Part shown: positions 35,678-46,333 of the stretch, one piece after another
Layout: each line of letters starts with the position of its first letter
How positions within the stretch are numbered: the first letter of the stretch is position 1
Assembly: GCA_023014365.1 (NCBI GenBank)
Contig: JAEBUN010000002.1
Coordinates: 1,364,001-1,428,000 of the forward strand
Origin: Lepiota brunneoincarnata
Taxonomy: Eukaryota > Basidiomycota > Agaricomycetes > Agaricales > Agaricaceae
Direction of reading: 5' to 3'
DNA: 64,000 nt
Translations under genes and position numbers: made by a program
The notes under the pieces: model-generated
Told to the model about the DNA's origin: nothing
The model's input: the letters and a program-made list of their open reading frames with translations, nothing else
The model's database searches: none

Positions 35678-36901
35678 ATGTTCATCGACGTCCACCACCA
35701 TTTCTTCTCTCCAGACCTTGACAAAGCAAAGATCAACACCAAGGCAGGATGGCGAACCCCAGAAGAAAATCTGCCCTGGACTCCAGAAGTCAGCCTCAAG
35801 GCTATGGATGCGACGCGCATCCAGGCCGCCATCCTCTCCTTCCCCGCTTTGCCATGTGGCCAAGTCAGTGCAGAAAATCGAGCACTCACTCGGAATAGAA
35901 ATGACTATGTGGCAGGCGTATGCCGAAATTATCCTGGAAGATTCGGATTCTTTGCAACTCTGCCGTTCCTAGACGATGAGCAAGGTACTCTAGTCATGAC
36001 AGCTTTGTTTTCCTTGTCCTATTTTCTACTAGGTGTCCTCAGCGAAATCGCCTATGCCTTTGATGTGATCGGTGCTGACGGTGTTTCCATTTCCTCCTCC
36101 TACGGGGAAGGAGCTGCTTCAAGTGAGTCTGATACGCTCTTGAACCGCACAACATTGACCATGTATTAGCCTACGTTGGTGACGACAAGTATGAGTCGAT
36201 CTGGTCTGAACTCAACCGCCGACAAGCTGTTGTCTTCCTCCATGGAAACCAAATGCCCTCCTCTACTCCGTTACCACACCCTGTCCTAGGCTTGCCCGTC
36301 TCCGAGGTAACCCTATAATATAGCTATTCTAGCATTAAACCCTAAACCATATTAACCCACAGGTTCCCAACGAAACTTTCAAAGCGGCTGCCCACCTCGT
36401 CGTAACGGGTCGCAAACGGCGCTATTCGGACGTCAAGATCATCCTCGCCCACCTCGGCGGCAGCACGCCTTTTCTTGCACCCCGGGTAGCTGTCCTCTCG
36501 CATTACATGGGTTGTGAACTCACCCCCGAACAAATTCTGGACGACTTTAAGAGTTTTTATTACGAAACTGCATTGAGTGCGTGGGGACCAAACTTGGCTG
36601 CTATGGACAGCTTTGTTCCCTATCACCAGATTCTTTTTGGAACAGATTTTCCTGGTCAGTAAATCGATTATTCTAGTTCGAATAGCCTTGGATCATAATA
36701 CTTTGTCTATTTTCAGCTGTCAGCACCGAAATGTCCAATTGGTATACTCAGCAGGTCGAGAATCACTACAGGTCGGAGGGTGCCGAGGATATCAGGTTCC
36801 AGGCAGTTGCGAGGAACAATGCACTCGACGTCTTTCCCCGGCTCGTTCGACGCATCTGTGTAGCCTATGACGAGACTGATGGAACTAAAGGGGTCCAATA
36901 A
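35678..36901 (+). CDS. amidohydrolase-2 family protein (ACMSD/6-methylsalicylate decarboxylase-like)
   Basis: Exons 35678-35984, 36033-36122, 36170-36306, 36363-36654 and 36717-36901 give 336 residues. It is a TIM-barrel metal-dependent decarboxylase or hydrolase. The metal site is recognisable: the N-terminal HxH in FIDVHHHFFSP, a His in VVFLHGNQMP, a His in IILAHLGGSTPFL and the Asp in QILFGTDFPA. LPFLDDEQGVLSEIAYA and DFKSFYYETALSA are also usual for the ACMSD-like branch, which removes CO2 from aromatic or muconate acids through a Zn ion. In fungi such genes act in aromatic catabolism (2,3-dihydroxybenzoate, 6-methylsalicylate, uracil-5-carboxylate), but nothing here fixes the substrate. 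It follows the SDR gene by 100 bases on the same strand; a shared pathway is possible but unproven. Confidence 0.88.
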
Positions 36902-37190
36902 TTGTTATAGACGGTCTTCCGAGCCCATTGATTTAGTTTCTAAACATATATACACCGAATAGAATAGGGAAATTCGAAGGGTAAGCTAATATGATACTGA
37001 AGAACAAGAGGGGGGTATAGTACACAAGTAATAATCACGAGTAACAACAAAACAAGTCTATAAAAGTGCATGGTTCGAGATTATTGTCTGCTTGCAGGGT
37101 ATCAAACAGGTATCGTGCCGGGAAGGTGTGGGGCGGTAGCATTCGTGGCCAACGAACATGACAGATTTTTAATGCTGCGAGAAAGTTTTT

Positions 37191-39237
37191 TCAGAGCTCT
37201 GGTTCCTGTAACCACCGTAAAATCTCGGTGTGACCAACACTGCCTTTTAATAACGCCTGACCGTGTCGACCCTCGGGGTTGTACCAGAGACCTTTCCGGA
37301 TACCATGTGAAGCGAGGTACCGCTTAATGCGCTACCAACCAGGCTTCTGTCAGCCAGTGGAATCGTAACATGCCAAGCGGTCTCACCTCAGCATTCAAAA
37401 TGTCATCTCGGCCACCCAAGAAGAACATAGTCTTTGAAGGGTCCCGGGCGTTCGGTATTTCTTCATACCAGAGAGTATTCGAGACCCAGTCGAAATGCCG
37501 CTGCAAAAGGTTCGCAACGCCGATTTCCGAGCCGACGAAATAGCGCATGAGAAGCTCAAAGCCCTGGCACGCAAGTCAGCTGATGTATCGGTTTGCGGAG
37601 CTAATTTCGGCTACTTACTGTCGTGGCTGGGCGATACATAAATCCATAGCAGACATCACCTTCCCATTGACAAAAAGTGACTGGGTCAACAAAGCAGGAG
37701 CGGGCAACCATGTTAGGCTGTGCCTTAAGCATCCAAGCATGAACATAGGTCCCACTGCGGAATGCCGTCAGGAAAGTATTCTCCACCGGAAAAACTTTAC
37801 TCACTTGGAGTGGCTGAGCATCGTGACACCGCGTCCTTGCATGATAATCTGATTGACGTTTTCCTTTTCGTCCTCGCTATCGTAATCAGAATTTTCATCA
37901 TCCATATCGGTTCCTGGGTAGGCCCAGCCGAATTTCTCAAGCACCAGAGCGAGATTGTTAGCCATCTGGTTTCGGGTGACGGGAGTCAGAAATTGAGGAT
38001 GGAAAAAGTCTTGACTGATCTGCGGCTGTAGCGGAATAAGGATAGGTCTGTCCGTGAGGGTTTCGAACAGGTTCGAGATGAGAAGGTGGTACTGCAGCAG
38101 ACCGAGTCCCAGACCATGTACAAAGACGAGAGGGCGAGGTCCTTGTGCACAGTCCCAGTTGTTTGGCACTCGGACTAGATATTCCAAGTTTCCGTTCCGC
38201 TCGAACTTGGCTCCATAGCGGTTGATGTAGCTATGCTTCAACAAGTTGTTGATAAGCCAAACAATAAGATAGAATGTCATCGGGCGCCAGTTGATGTATG
38301 TCCGATCAATTGTCAGACGAATGGGAGAAACGCTAGGATTGGAACCCTCTGGAAACTTGGAGCCAGCGCGTTTCTGCAGCAGATCAAGAGCCTCGTCTAA
38401 AGCCTCTTTCTGCGTGGGGGATATTTTTTCGGGGGGCGGCATATCCGAGTTAAACATAGACCAGTAGAGCCATTTTTGGACTTCGAGAACGTGGATGGAC
38501 GACCAAGGTGCAAGATGAAACCAGTTTCGGAGACTATTGCGGAAATCGATGGCGCGTGGATCGCGCTTCTCAAGCTGGACAATGGTCTCTTGGGGACTAC
38601 CAGGACGACTGACAACGAGGGATTCTTCGTCGCCTCCGTCCTCTGGTAGATTTGCGAGGCCGGCCTTAAGAAGTCGTACGAAGGCATTTTTTATTTCCAG
38701 TGCATCGCCAGGGCCACCAGTGGTCGGTAAGGAAACTCGACATGCTAGTTGCACTTGGTAGACGCTGAAGAAGAGCTGGAGGCAGGGGGTGAGGCGGAAT
38801 TGCGAATTAAGAACATCGGGTCGCTGACCTCTGCGAGTGCAAGTGCAAAGCAGCCCTGACCTCTGATTGCATACGACCATATCTTGCCGGTGTGCAAGGA
38901 GTAGCCAACAAACGCCCAGGCGAGAGGGATAGCGGACCAGAAGGGCAGGACGAGGAAGAGAAGGACGACGTAGAAGGAGAAAGCGCGTCGACGTGTTGGC
39001 GCAGGCAGCTCAGCAAGTATCGACGGCGTCGCCCATGGTGGGTAGGAGGGGAAGAGGGAGGGGAAGGAGGGGAAGAGGAAAGAGGGGAAGAGGAAAGAGA
39101 ATGAGCTATGAATTGGCCACAGGACTCGGCGCTAAGGAGCTGTGATGGCGAGCACGAAAGAGTCGGGGGTCGTGTCACACGGGAGACTTAACTCGAACAA
39201 GAGCAAGGAAAAGAGCCCTGCAGACTTCAACGGCCAT
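37191..39237 (-). CDS. alpha/beta-hydrolase with N-terminal membrane segments
   Basis: Start ATG at 39237 (MAVEVCRALFLALVR) is joined through an intron ending near 39125 to a hydrophobic exon. That exon reads FYVVLLFLVLPFWSAIPLAW and AFVGYSLHTGKIWSYAIRG. A second intron leads to LFFSVYQVQLACRVSLP and the long exon from 38760. The hydrolase core has LVFVHGLGLGLLQYHLLISN (oxyanion strand and HG motif). The nucleophile region GVTMLSHSNGTYVHAW spans a splice, and a Gly-rich C-terminal part reads MFFLGGRDDILNAE and EGRHGQ near the expected Asp and His. The frame ends at 37191 with RWLQEPEL. The protein is about 540 residues and should sit in a membrane with the hydrolase domain on one side. It resembles fungal lipase-like hydrolases; the substrate is unknown. 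Not all exon borders were fixed. Confidence 0.8.
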
Positions 39238-39430
39238 TTTGTTTACTTCTGTAGGCGAGAGAGAGGAATGTCACGCGAGTGACGGAAGAATAGCCGATCC
39301 GCTCGATTGATCCCTCTGCACGTGACCGAGTAGTTATCTGAGCACGTGTGCAATCTTTGAGCCGACATCATCTTCCTTCCGGCCACAGCGTACCGTCACT
39401 CGTCGCTCGTCACTCCGCATAGCGTACTAA

Positions 39431-41023
39431 ATGCTCCGCAACGCTGTAGCTGCCTCTGCTCGTCCTGCTCTGACACAGGCAGTCGTACGTATCTCTTTTC
39501 CGCTCTTCTCGCCTTGTACTCATCTCTCCGCAGCGGCCTGCGACCACTTTGTCTGCCGGTTTGTCCAAGGTTACCCAGCGTGTAAGTCCACAATTAATCC
39601 TCTTGCCTGATTTCGCTCACCTAGCATAGCCAAGTACCAAGTACGGCGGAGTGTACACTGTGCGTTCCCATCACCCCATTTGTCACTCGCTCCTGACTCT
39701 CGTCTAGGTGACCCTCATCCCTGGTGATGGTATTGGTGCAGAAATTACAGACTCTGTCAAAGAAATCTTTGAGCACATCAACGCACCCATTGAGTGGGAA
39801 CAGTATGATGTCTCCGGCATGTCCTCCTCTGGTGAAGCGCTCTTCAATCAGGCCATGGACAGTCTTAAGCGCAACAAGGTTGGCTTGAAAGGTATGTAAA
39901 TCTGTTTCCCAGTTGATCCATCGATCTTATTCCCCTACAGGCATTCTTTTCACCCCAATCTCTCAGTCAGGACATATCTCATGGAATGTCGCAATGCGCC
40001 AGCAGCTCGATATCTACGCCTCAGTGGTCCTCTGTAAATCCCTCCCTGGCCACCCCACCCGTCATTCCAACGTTGACTTTGCCATCATCCGTGAGAACAC
40101 TGAGGGTGAGTACTCTGGGCTGGAACACCAGAGCTATCCCGGTGTCGTCGAGAGCCTGAAGGTCTCTACGAGGGCCAAGGCTGAGCGTATCTCCCGCTTT
40201 GCTTTTGACTTTGCTTTGAAGAATGGCCGCAAGGCAGGCATTTTATTGCCCCCTCATTTTCCGCTCTGACCTTGATTTGCAGAAAGTCACTTGTGTCCAC
40301 AAAGCCAACATCATGAAACTCGGTGACGGTTTGTTCCTAAATACTTTCCGACGCGTGGCGGAAGAATACAGGTCCTCTGGCATTGAGTTCAACGACATGA
40401 TTGTTGATAACACGTAAGTTTCACACCGTACTTCTGCCTCATAATTCTGACGTGGCGTTGTAGTTCCATGCAGCTTGTCGCTCGGCCTGGCCAGTTCGAC
40501 GTGATGGTTATGCCAAACCTCTACGGCGCGATCGTTTCTAACATTGGTGCTGCCCTTGTCGGAGGACCTGGTATTGTCCCTGGATGCAATGTCGGGCGGG
40601 TCCGTATAATCTATATCCCTGACTACCTTTCCTTCTCACGACCTCGCTTAAATTCAGGAATACGCTTTATTTGAGCCTGGATGCCGCCATGTTGCAAGTG
40701 ATATCATGGGTACCAACCGTGCCAACCCGACTGCGATGGTCCTCAGCGCAGCGATGATGCTCCGTCATCTAGGGCATGTATTTTCTTCAGCCGCACGAGT
40801 AGAAAATGTTCATTTGATACAAACTTTTCCAGACTCGATTCTATTGCCAACAACATCGCCAGCGCCACGTTTGATGTCATCAATGAGGGCAAAGTTAGGA
40901 CGGCCGATATGGGCGGTAAGTTATTTCAGCCTACGCCTATCAGATCCAGACCTCGTTGACATTCGACTTGCAGGCTCTGCCACAACTTCGGACTTCACAG
41001 GGGCCATCCTCAAACGTCTGTGA
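39431..41023 (+). CDS. IDH1: NAD-isocitrate dehydrogenase subunit 1, mitochondrial
   Basis: Regulatory-type subunit of mitochondrial NAD-IDH. Exons 39431-39484, 39534-39581, 39630-39659, 39708-39891, 39941-40233, 40283-40413, 40464-40599, 40658-40773, 40833-40915 and 40974-41023 give 374 residues. A short presequence ([16 protein letters not shown]) precedes [19 protein letters not shown]. Later motifs are [70 protein letters not shown] and [19 protein letters not shown]. The loop that in subunit 2 holds the catalytic SPNxVxxxR signature reads [20 protein letters not shown] here, fitting the allosteric subunit. Two introns, 40234-40282 and 40774-40832, use GC donors. Both are forced by conserved flanking residues and by in-frame stops if they are retained. 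Confidence 0.93.
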
Positions 41024-41150
41024 ACATAGATGAGGGCATGGAAGGATTAGATTGCTTAGATTTGAGTATTCCGTCTCATTAGCTCGGATATTCTAAGTAC
41101 ATTATTACCTCTGTACCAAAAGTACCTATTCATGCAATACAGTTTACAGC

Positions 41151-42604
41151 TTACTCCTCTTTGCTAATGACGAAGTCGAGATTTACGTTGTCAAAGGTAG
41201 TATCGTGCTCTAAAACAGCTTCATACTCATCCAACGTCATTATCCGCGCCTTCTTGGCTGGAGGTTCATTGGGTTCAGCTAGTGATTTATCACCGTTTGG
41301 TTCTTCAACCTTAATATTCGGCCAGGGCGGACTCGGGCGATACTCTCCTTGCTGGTGTTACACCTTCGTTCTTCTGCCGTAGGTTTAAAATTGTGCTACA
41401 CTTCACCTCAGAACGTTTCCCCCAACCATCCACCTGTGGTCGGAAATCTGCGTAGAGTGCCCAACCAGTCTTGTTCAGATCATTGGGGGGGTAGCTCATA
41501 GCTAGGAGTCGCAGTGCACCGATGATGTGGGGTGTCGTTTGTCTGAAGGAACGGCAGATATAGTAAAATGCAGCACCCGGGAAAATAGGTGAGCCACTGG
41601 ACAGAGCTCGCCATTGACCTTCCTGGGTTTGGTACAGAGGGCTGAAACGTCAAGTTGCGTGAGACGCTGAGTGTTTGGGTGGTGAATGCTTACATTCTAA
41701 TTCACTAGGTCAGACAAGCGGACTCCCAGCATACTTGGCTGTGGTCTTACCTTCTTCCCATGATATCGACGTATGGCTGAGATCCAGCGGAAGATGCTTC
41801 TATGTCCTTGCCTTTGCCCTTGTCAAAGACTCCGAGAGATACACCTTTGGTTACGGCATTCATCTCGGTATATACTGATGCTAAGCATAGGCAATCAGAA
41901 AGAGTCAAATTCTGCGTCCACAAGTGAACTCGCCAATGCTCAACGCTTCCTCCCTCTTGAACCCGAAGCCTTTCAGAGATAATCATTGCCCAAGCGGTCA
42001 TTATGGGGGCTCGGTTTATGACGACATACTTGGTGCGAAGAATCGCTTCGTCGGAAATTTCATTGAACTCGAAATCTCCATTATTTGCATCATCAGCCGT
42101 AGACCCCTCGGGTAGGAACTCGTTCCTGTCGCTCGAGTATTTATGTTTCCGTTTCTTGGACGAGGTCTGAGGGTCAAACTAATGATTCGAATGTGAATAT
42201 ACAAGCCACGAGGTCCTACAAGGCGACATACGGTCTGGATTCCGGTCTCGATGGATTTCGAGGGCCCAATGCTAGGGGATGGGACCATGCTTTTCTTCTT
42301 GGTAGCTGCCTCTTTCGTCAGCTCCTTCCCCTTGTACTGGTAGCCCCCTTTACGAATAGCAGCCAATACAATTCTACGGTCTTCCTTGTCCGCCACACCA
42401 ACCGCGCTGAGCTTGATGTCCGTCAACTCAATAAGCTTGGATGGTGTGTTGTATTCTTTGTACCTTCCGATAGATTGAGGTGAGGGAATCAAGCAGTGGT
42501 AAAGATGCTTACACCTTAGCAGCAACCCCCATCGCCTTCGACGCTGGCACGCCATTACTGGTCAAGATCTTGAGGAATTTGGGAAGAGGAATCTTGTCTG
42601 CCAT
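41151..42604 (-). CDS. conserved orphan protein with an apparent frameshift
   Basis: ATG 42604 starts MADKIPLPKFLKILTSNGVP, continuing ASKAMGVAAKVYKEYNT, a helical N-terminal domain. A basic, Ser-rich linker follows (KKKSMVPSPS, SSKKRKHKYSSDRNE), then a central conserved block: DEAILRTKYVVINRAPIMT, AWAMIISERL, GFKREEALSIASVYTEMN, TKGVSLGVFDKGKGKDIEA, SQPYVDIMGRR, FRQTTPHIIGALRLLAMSYP and GWALYADFRPQVDGWGKRS. The tail reads TLDEYEAVLEHDTTFDN and stops at 41151. Between ISERL and GFKREE (about 41963-41968) the frame shifts by one base, and the next intron (41933-41881) would use a GC donor. A 3-nt exon may lie between 41760 and 41680. I do not recognise the family; the basic linker and charged tail suggest a nuclear protein. 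Confidence 0.65.
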
Positions 42605-42760
42605 GATGGGAATAAGTCATGGCATAAATGCAACCAAACAAGAGTCAATAACGCGTGGTCAAACTATTTGGTACGTCCGTCGAATTTCAACAACTTCTGC
42701 CACACCCTTCTGCCACACCAGACGGCTATACGCCTGCCCGAGCACCTCAGGTGCACTACT

Positions 42761-44512
42761 ATGAGTGCCAGATCAGAGCAAACACCACCAAAGAGTGCGA
42801 CAGATCAGGAGATGGATGAGCTTGATGACTTTGAGTCGGAGGACGAGGATCCTAATGTGTTCAAAGTTCGTAACCCTATTAGACCTGCTACAGCCAAGAT
42901 CTTTTCAACAAAGGAGCTGCATGGTGTGTTATATTGTGTCAGTATGACCAAAAACCGCGCGCTAACCCAGGGACAGACTTGATACACGAAGGAATGATTG
43001 ACCTCAACCCTCCCTATCAACGAGGTAATACTACGCTCGTGTTTTTCATGTATTAGCTGACTTGATGATGGCTAGATATTGTATGGCCAGATTCTAAACA
43101 AATTGGACTCATAGACTCTATCTTCCGTGACTTCTATATACCTCCAGTGGTATTCGCCGTAACACGAGACGAAGAAGGCTACGAAGTACGGGTGTGCGTC
43201 GATGGAAAGCAAGTACGTTTGCAATTCATTGATTATATTTAACAATTGCCGACCTGGCCCTTATAGCGGTTGACTTCAATACAGAAGTTTTTTGACGGTC
43301 AGGTAGGTCGGTGCTACCCAATGCATGCTTAGCTTGCTAACGTTGCTGTCCTCGTATGAGATACCACGTGTGTTCGGCATCTTTTACTCACCTTCGAGCT
43401 TTTGACTCATGCCCAATCAGACAAGGACTCGAAGACGAAGCGACTATTTTGGTACACCATTTCCGAAAACTCGAGGGGCGTGCGTAACGAGATCCCAGAG
43501 CGATATAAACATGAATTTGCGGGAAAACGGATAACATGCGGTGAGGATGATTTTGTCCACCTGATTTTGATTTGGTGTCTCTGAGAATATGCAATAGTTG
43601 AGTACTTTAATATCGATCCAGGACAGGAACGCGAAATTTTTCAGAGAGTACAGTTAGGCATGTCACTGACTGCTGCAGGTGGGTCTCTGCTCAAGTCTAT
43701 GAGCGAAATGCAAGCCTTAAAGTATATCAGAGAAGCTGCAGGCCATTTCATCACCATATGCAGAGTACGCCCGTTTCGTACTTTTCAAGTGCCCGCCTAA
43801 CCATACATACAAGATGGATATCAGAGCTGGAACACCGGCATGTATCGGTAGAAAATGGTCTCTCACACGTTCTCGAATGGGATACCAGGCGTGGTCGCGA
43901 CTACCAAAATCTCGCACACTTCATCTTCTGCTGTGATCGCCTACCAGCGGAAGACCTACCAACGGCACAAAAACTCGAGTCATGGCTATCTCGCGAAGAT
44001 GCTCCAACAGAATCCTTTAAGGCCGACATCGAACGCGTCCTTACTGATTTCTGGAACCTTGCAACAGACAACAAGTTAAACGAAGGCTTCCGCCTGATCA
44101 CGAAGCGAATCGCTCCCGTGGAGTTCGTTTTCATCGGTAATCCGGCCCCACTTATTTGTATATGCGAACATATTCTGATTATGTATCTGGTCGTAAAGGG
44201 GTTCTGCTATATCAGCTCCGGGGTTACGCGAAAGAAGCACGTGCGAGGGCGGTATTCCACCTACGCCAAAGCATCCGAGACTTGTTTGAGGACGTCCGTA
44301 TGAACACCAAGGTTGGGAAAGCAATGTGGGTCATCATCAATAGTCTTCAAGTGAATCCGAATGCGCCCGTCCACCTTGACCATCAACCGGAGCGACCTGT
44401 GGCCAAGAAGCGGAAACGGAATAACAAAGGGGACTCAAGCGATGACGAATACAGACCCGAGCCTGTACGGAATATCGGCAAGCCACCGAAAACTCGGGGC
44501 AGAGGCAAATAA
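42761..44512 (+). CDS. DUF262/GmrSD-like domain protein
   Basis: ATG 42761 gives an acidic N-terminus (DELDDFESEDEDPNVFKVRN). After an intron ending near 42976 the DUF262 signature follows: HEGMIDLNPPYQR, then IGLIDSIFRDFYIPPVVFAV, VCVDGKQRLTSIQKFFDGQ and FWYTISENSRGVRNEIPERY. DUF262 is the N-terminal domain of GmrS-type restriction nucleases; the NPPYQR, DGxQRLT and adjacent residues form an NTP-binding and nuclease-regulating fold in bacteria. The C-terminal part is helical (NLAHFIFCCDRL, ESFKADIERVLTDFWNLAT, EGFRLITKRIAPVEFVFIG). It ends in a nuclear-type basic/acidic tail (KKRKRNNKGDSSDDEYRPEP) and RGRGK. The GmrD HNH half is not seen. Widespread in mushroom genomes; role unknown. About seven introns. 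Confidence 0.8.
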
Positions 44513-44659
44513 TAGCAGTGTTTCCTGGCCTTCAAAGCTTGTATCCGTGCCGAACTGTAGTCAGATTGTGTCACAAAGAACATCCAGTTCTATTTATCAA
44601 TATGGCAACGGTTCAGGTAATTCTTCGACGGGGCATCACCACTCCAAATATCATGTTTA

Positions 44660-46099
44660 TCAAGTATTGTACTGGGTGCGCGAGGTATACCATACGCCCT
44701 GAGTATTTGTGATGGCACGGCAATACTTGAGCAGCAGTTTATCTCGTTCCTTGGAGTTGACGGCAATTTCGGTGAGAAATGGGGCAATATCATCTCCTTT
44801 CCAACGCGATCTAGCCAGGAAAAGATCCGCGAAGCGCACTGCTGGATCAATAGGAAGCTCCGAGGAAGGGAAGAACGTCAAAAGATCCTTCCCCTCTGGT
44901 GTCAAAACCAAGTAGTTTCCCTGGAAGAGTCTATTAACAAGGTGCCGCTTGCCAGCCGATAAGATGGACCAACTGACGGATATGAGGCCTAAGTCAACCG
45001 AAGATTCAAACGTATCCCCGACAGCGGTTCTCCATTTGGCGATAAACACATCCTTTTCGATTGGGTCGCGCTAAGAGGAGACATCAGGACCCCATAAAAC
45101 ACCCTGAGATGAAAAACGTACTCGATATTGCCTTAATATCCCGATCCCAACCTCTTTTAAAACAGCCCCGACATCCATTTTCCATTTTCCTTCCTGTTCA
45201 TTAACTTCTCCGAACCACGACATGAGCTGCATAGAAACCGTCCTGGACACCTCGTGGTCATCTGCGAGGGGGGACACAAGGTCCTCAAAGGGTATGTTCT
45301 CATGTGGTAGGGACAGTACCACCAAAAGATTCAGTACAAGTTCAAGTAAATTGCACATATATTCCCTTGAAATCGGACGTAGAGCGCCTACACAGAAATA
45401 GTCTGTAATTAGCCTTGGCGAGAACCCGTCGTCTCGTTTACTCGGGAAGAGAACGTCACCATTGATAACCAAAATCCTCTTCTCCCTCAATCCGCGCTCC
45501 AATTCCGCGTCGCTAGCTTGAATCTCCTGTTTTGCATCCTTATACGAGTAATAGCTCGCGTTCTGTTAAAAGTGGCCAAGTGAACCCGCGTCAATTGCGA
45601 CCCAGAATACCTCATCAAGATCAATGAACCTCCCGCGAATCATAATCTACCTCTTCCGACTCGTCATACTCCTTGCCTCTGAGCAGCCCTGTCAACTTGT
45701 GTAGCCTGGGGACAGTTGGTAGTAGCTCTAGAATCTCGTGTAATTCATCGCGTATGACCACAGGTTCCCTCCCGCTATCGGTATCTAATGATGATGGGTT
45801 GACCACGAGGACAGAGTTGGATAGGGCAACGGATCGCAGAGCATAGGTCCTGTCGTTTGTGCAGAGAACGGCATCCTCATTTGGCTGACCCTTGACTGTA
45901 AATCTGGGGTATGGTACGAGAGTGAGCTTACAAGAATGGTCGGCGATGCGCGTAGCAGATACAAGACATACGTAACGGGCGCCGAGTTCTGAACGGCCGC
46001 ATCGACCACCTGGACAAGGTCCTGTGGCAGCTCCAGGAGTCTGAATGATCCACCATCATCGGTCGCTGACGCAGAGAAACACAGGTCAAATTCAGGCAT
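44660..46099 (-). CDS. DCC1: sister-chromatid cohesion protein Dcc1 (Ctf18-RFC subunit)
   Basis: Dcc1 joins Ctf8 in the alternative clamp loader Ctf18-RFC, which loads PCNA and supports cohesion during replication. Starting at ATG 46099, the chain reads MPEFDLCFSASATDDGGSF, RLLELPQDLVQVVDAAV and, across an intron, VTFTVKGQPNEDAVLCTND, then RTYALRSVALSNSVLVVNP. The C-terminal winged-helix part follows: LLTFFPSSELPIDPAVRFAD, LFLARSRWKGDDIAPFLTEI and KYCRAITNTQGVWYTSRTQY, ending at 44660. These are the usual Dcc1 landmarks, including the final YT.R.QYN. A longer start at 46188 would use another frame and was rejected. Introns lie near 45972-45910, 45620-45500, 45070 and 44930; the exact borders of the later ones were not fixed. 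Confidence 0.85.
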
Positions 46100-46333
46100 A
46101 TGGGGAGAACAAAAGTGGTGATCCCCACGCCGCGTGCGAAGGGCACCACCGGCCGATTCGCAAAATCAAAATCATTTTCGTTCTCCATTCAACCAAATGT
46201 CCAATACTTAATTAGGTCGCTGTAATCTAAATACTTGCCGCTAGTCCAAGAACTAACGTCAGGGTGGTAATGCAAATTTCCATGATTCCCAACATTTTTC
46301 TACGCATAGAGAAGGGATAATGATACAATCAGA

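Noticed and set aside
41315..41372. Frameshift near the C-terminus of the orphan at 41151-42604
   Set aside because: A 52-nt GT-AG intron (GTAACA to ATTAAG) restores the frame, so no error is needed here, although the removed piece also looks coding-like.
46100..46188. Longer Dcc1 start (MENENDFDFANRPV)
   Set aside because: It runs in another frame from the LELPQDLVQVV motif; MPEFDLCFSAS fits the family start.
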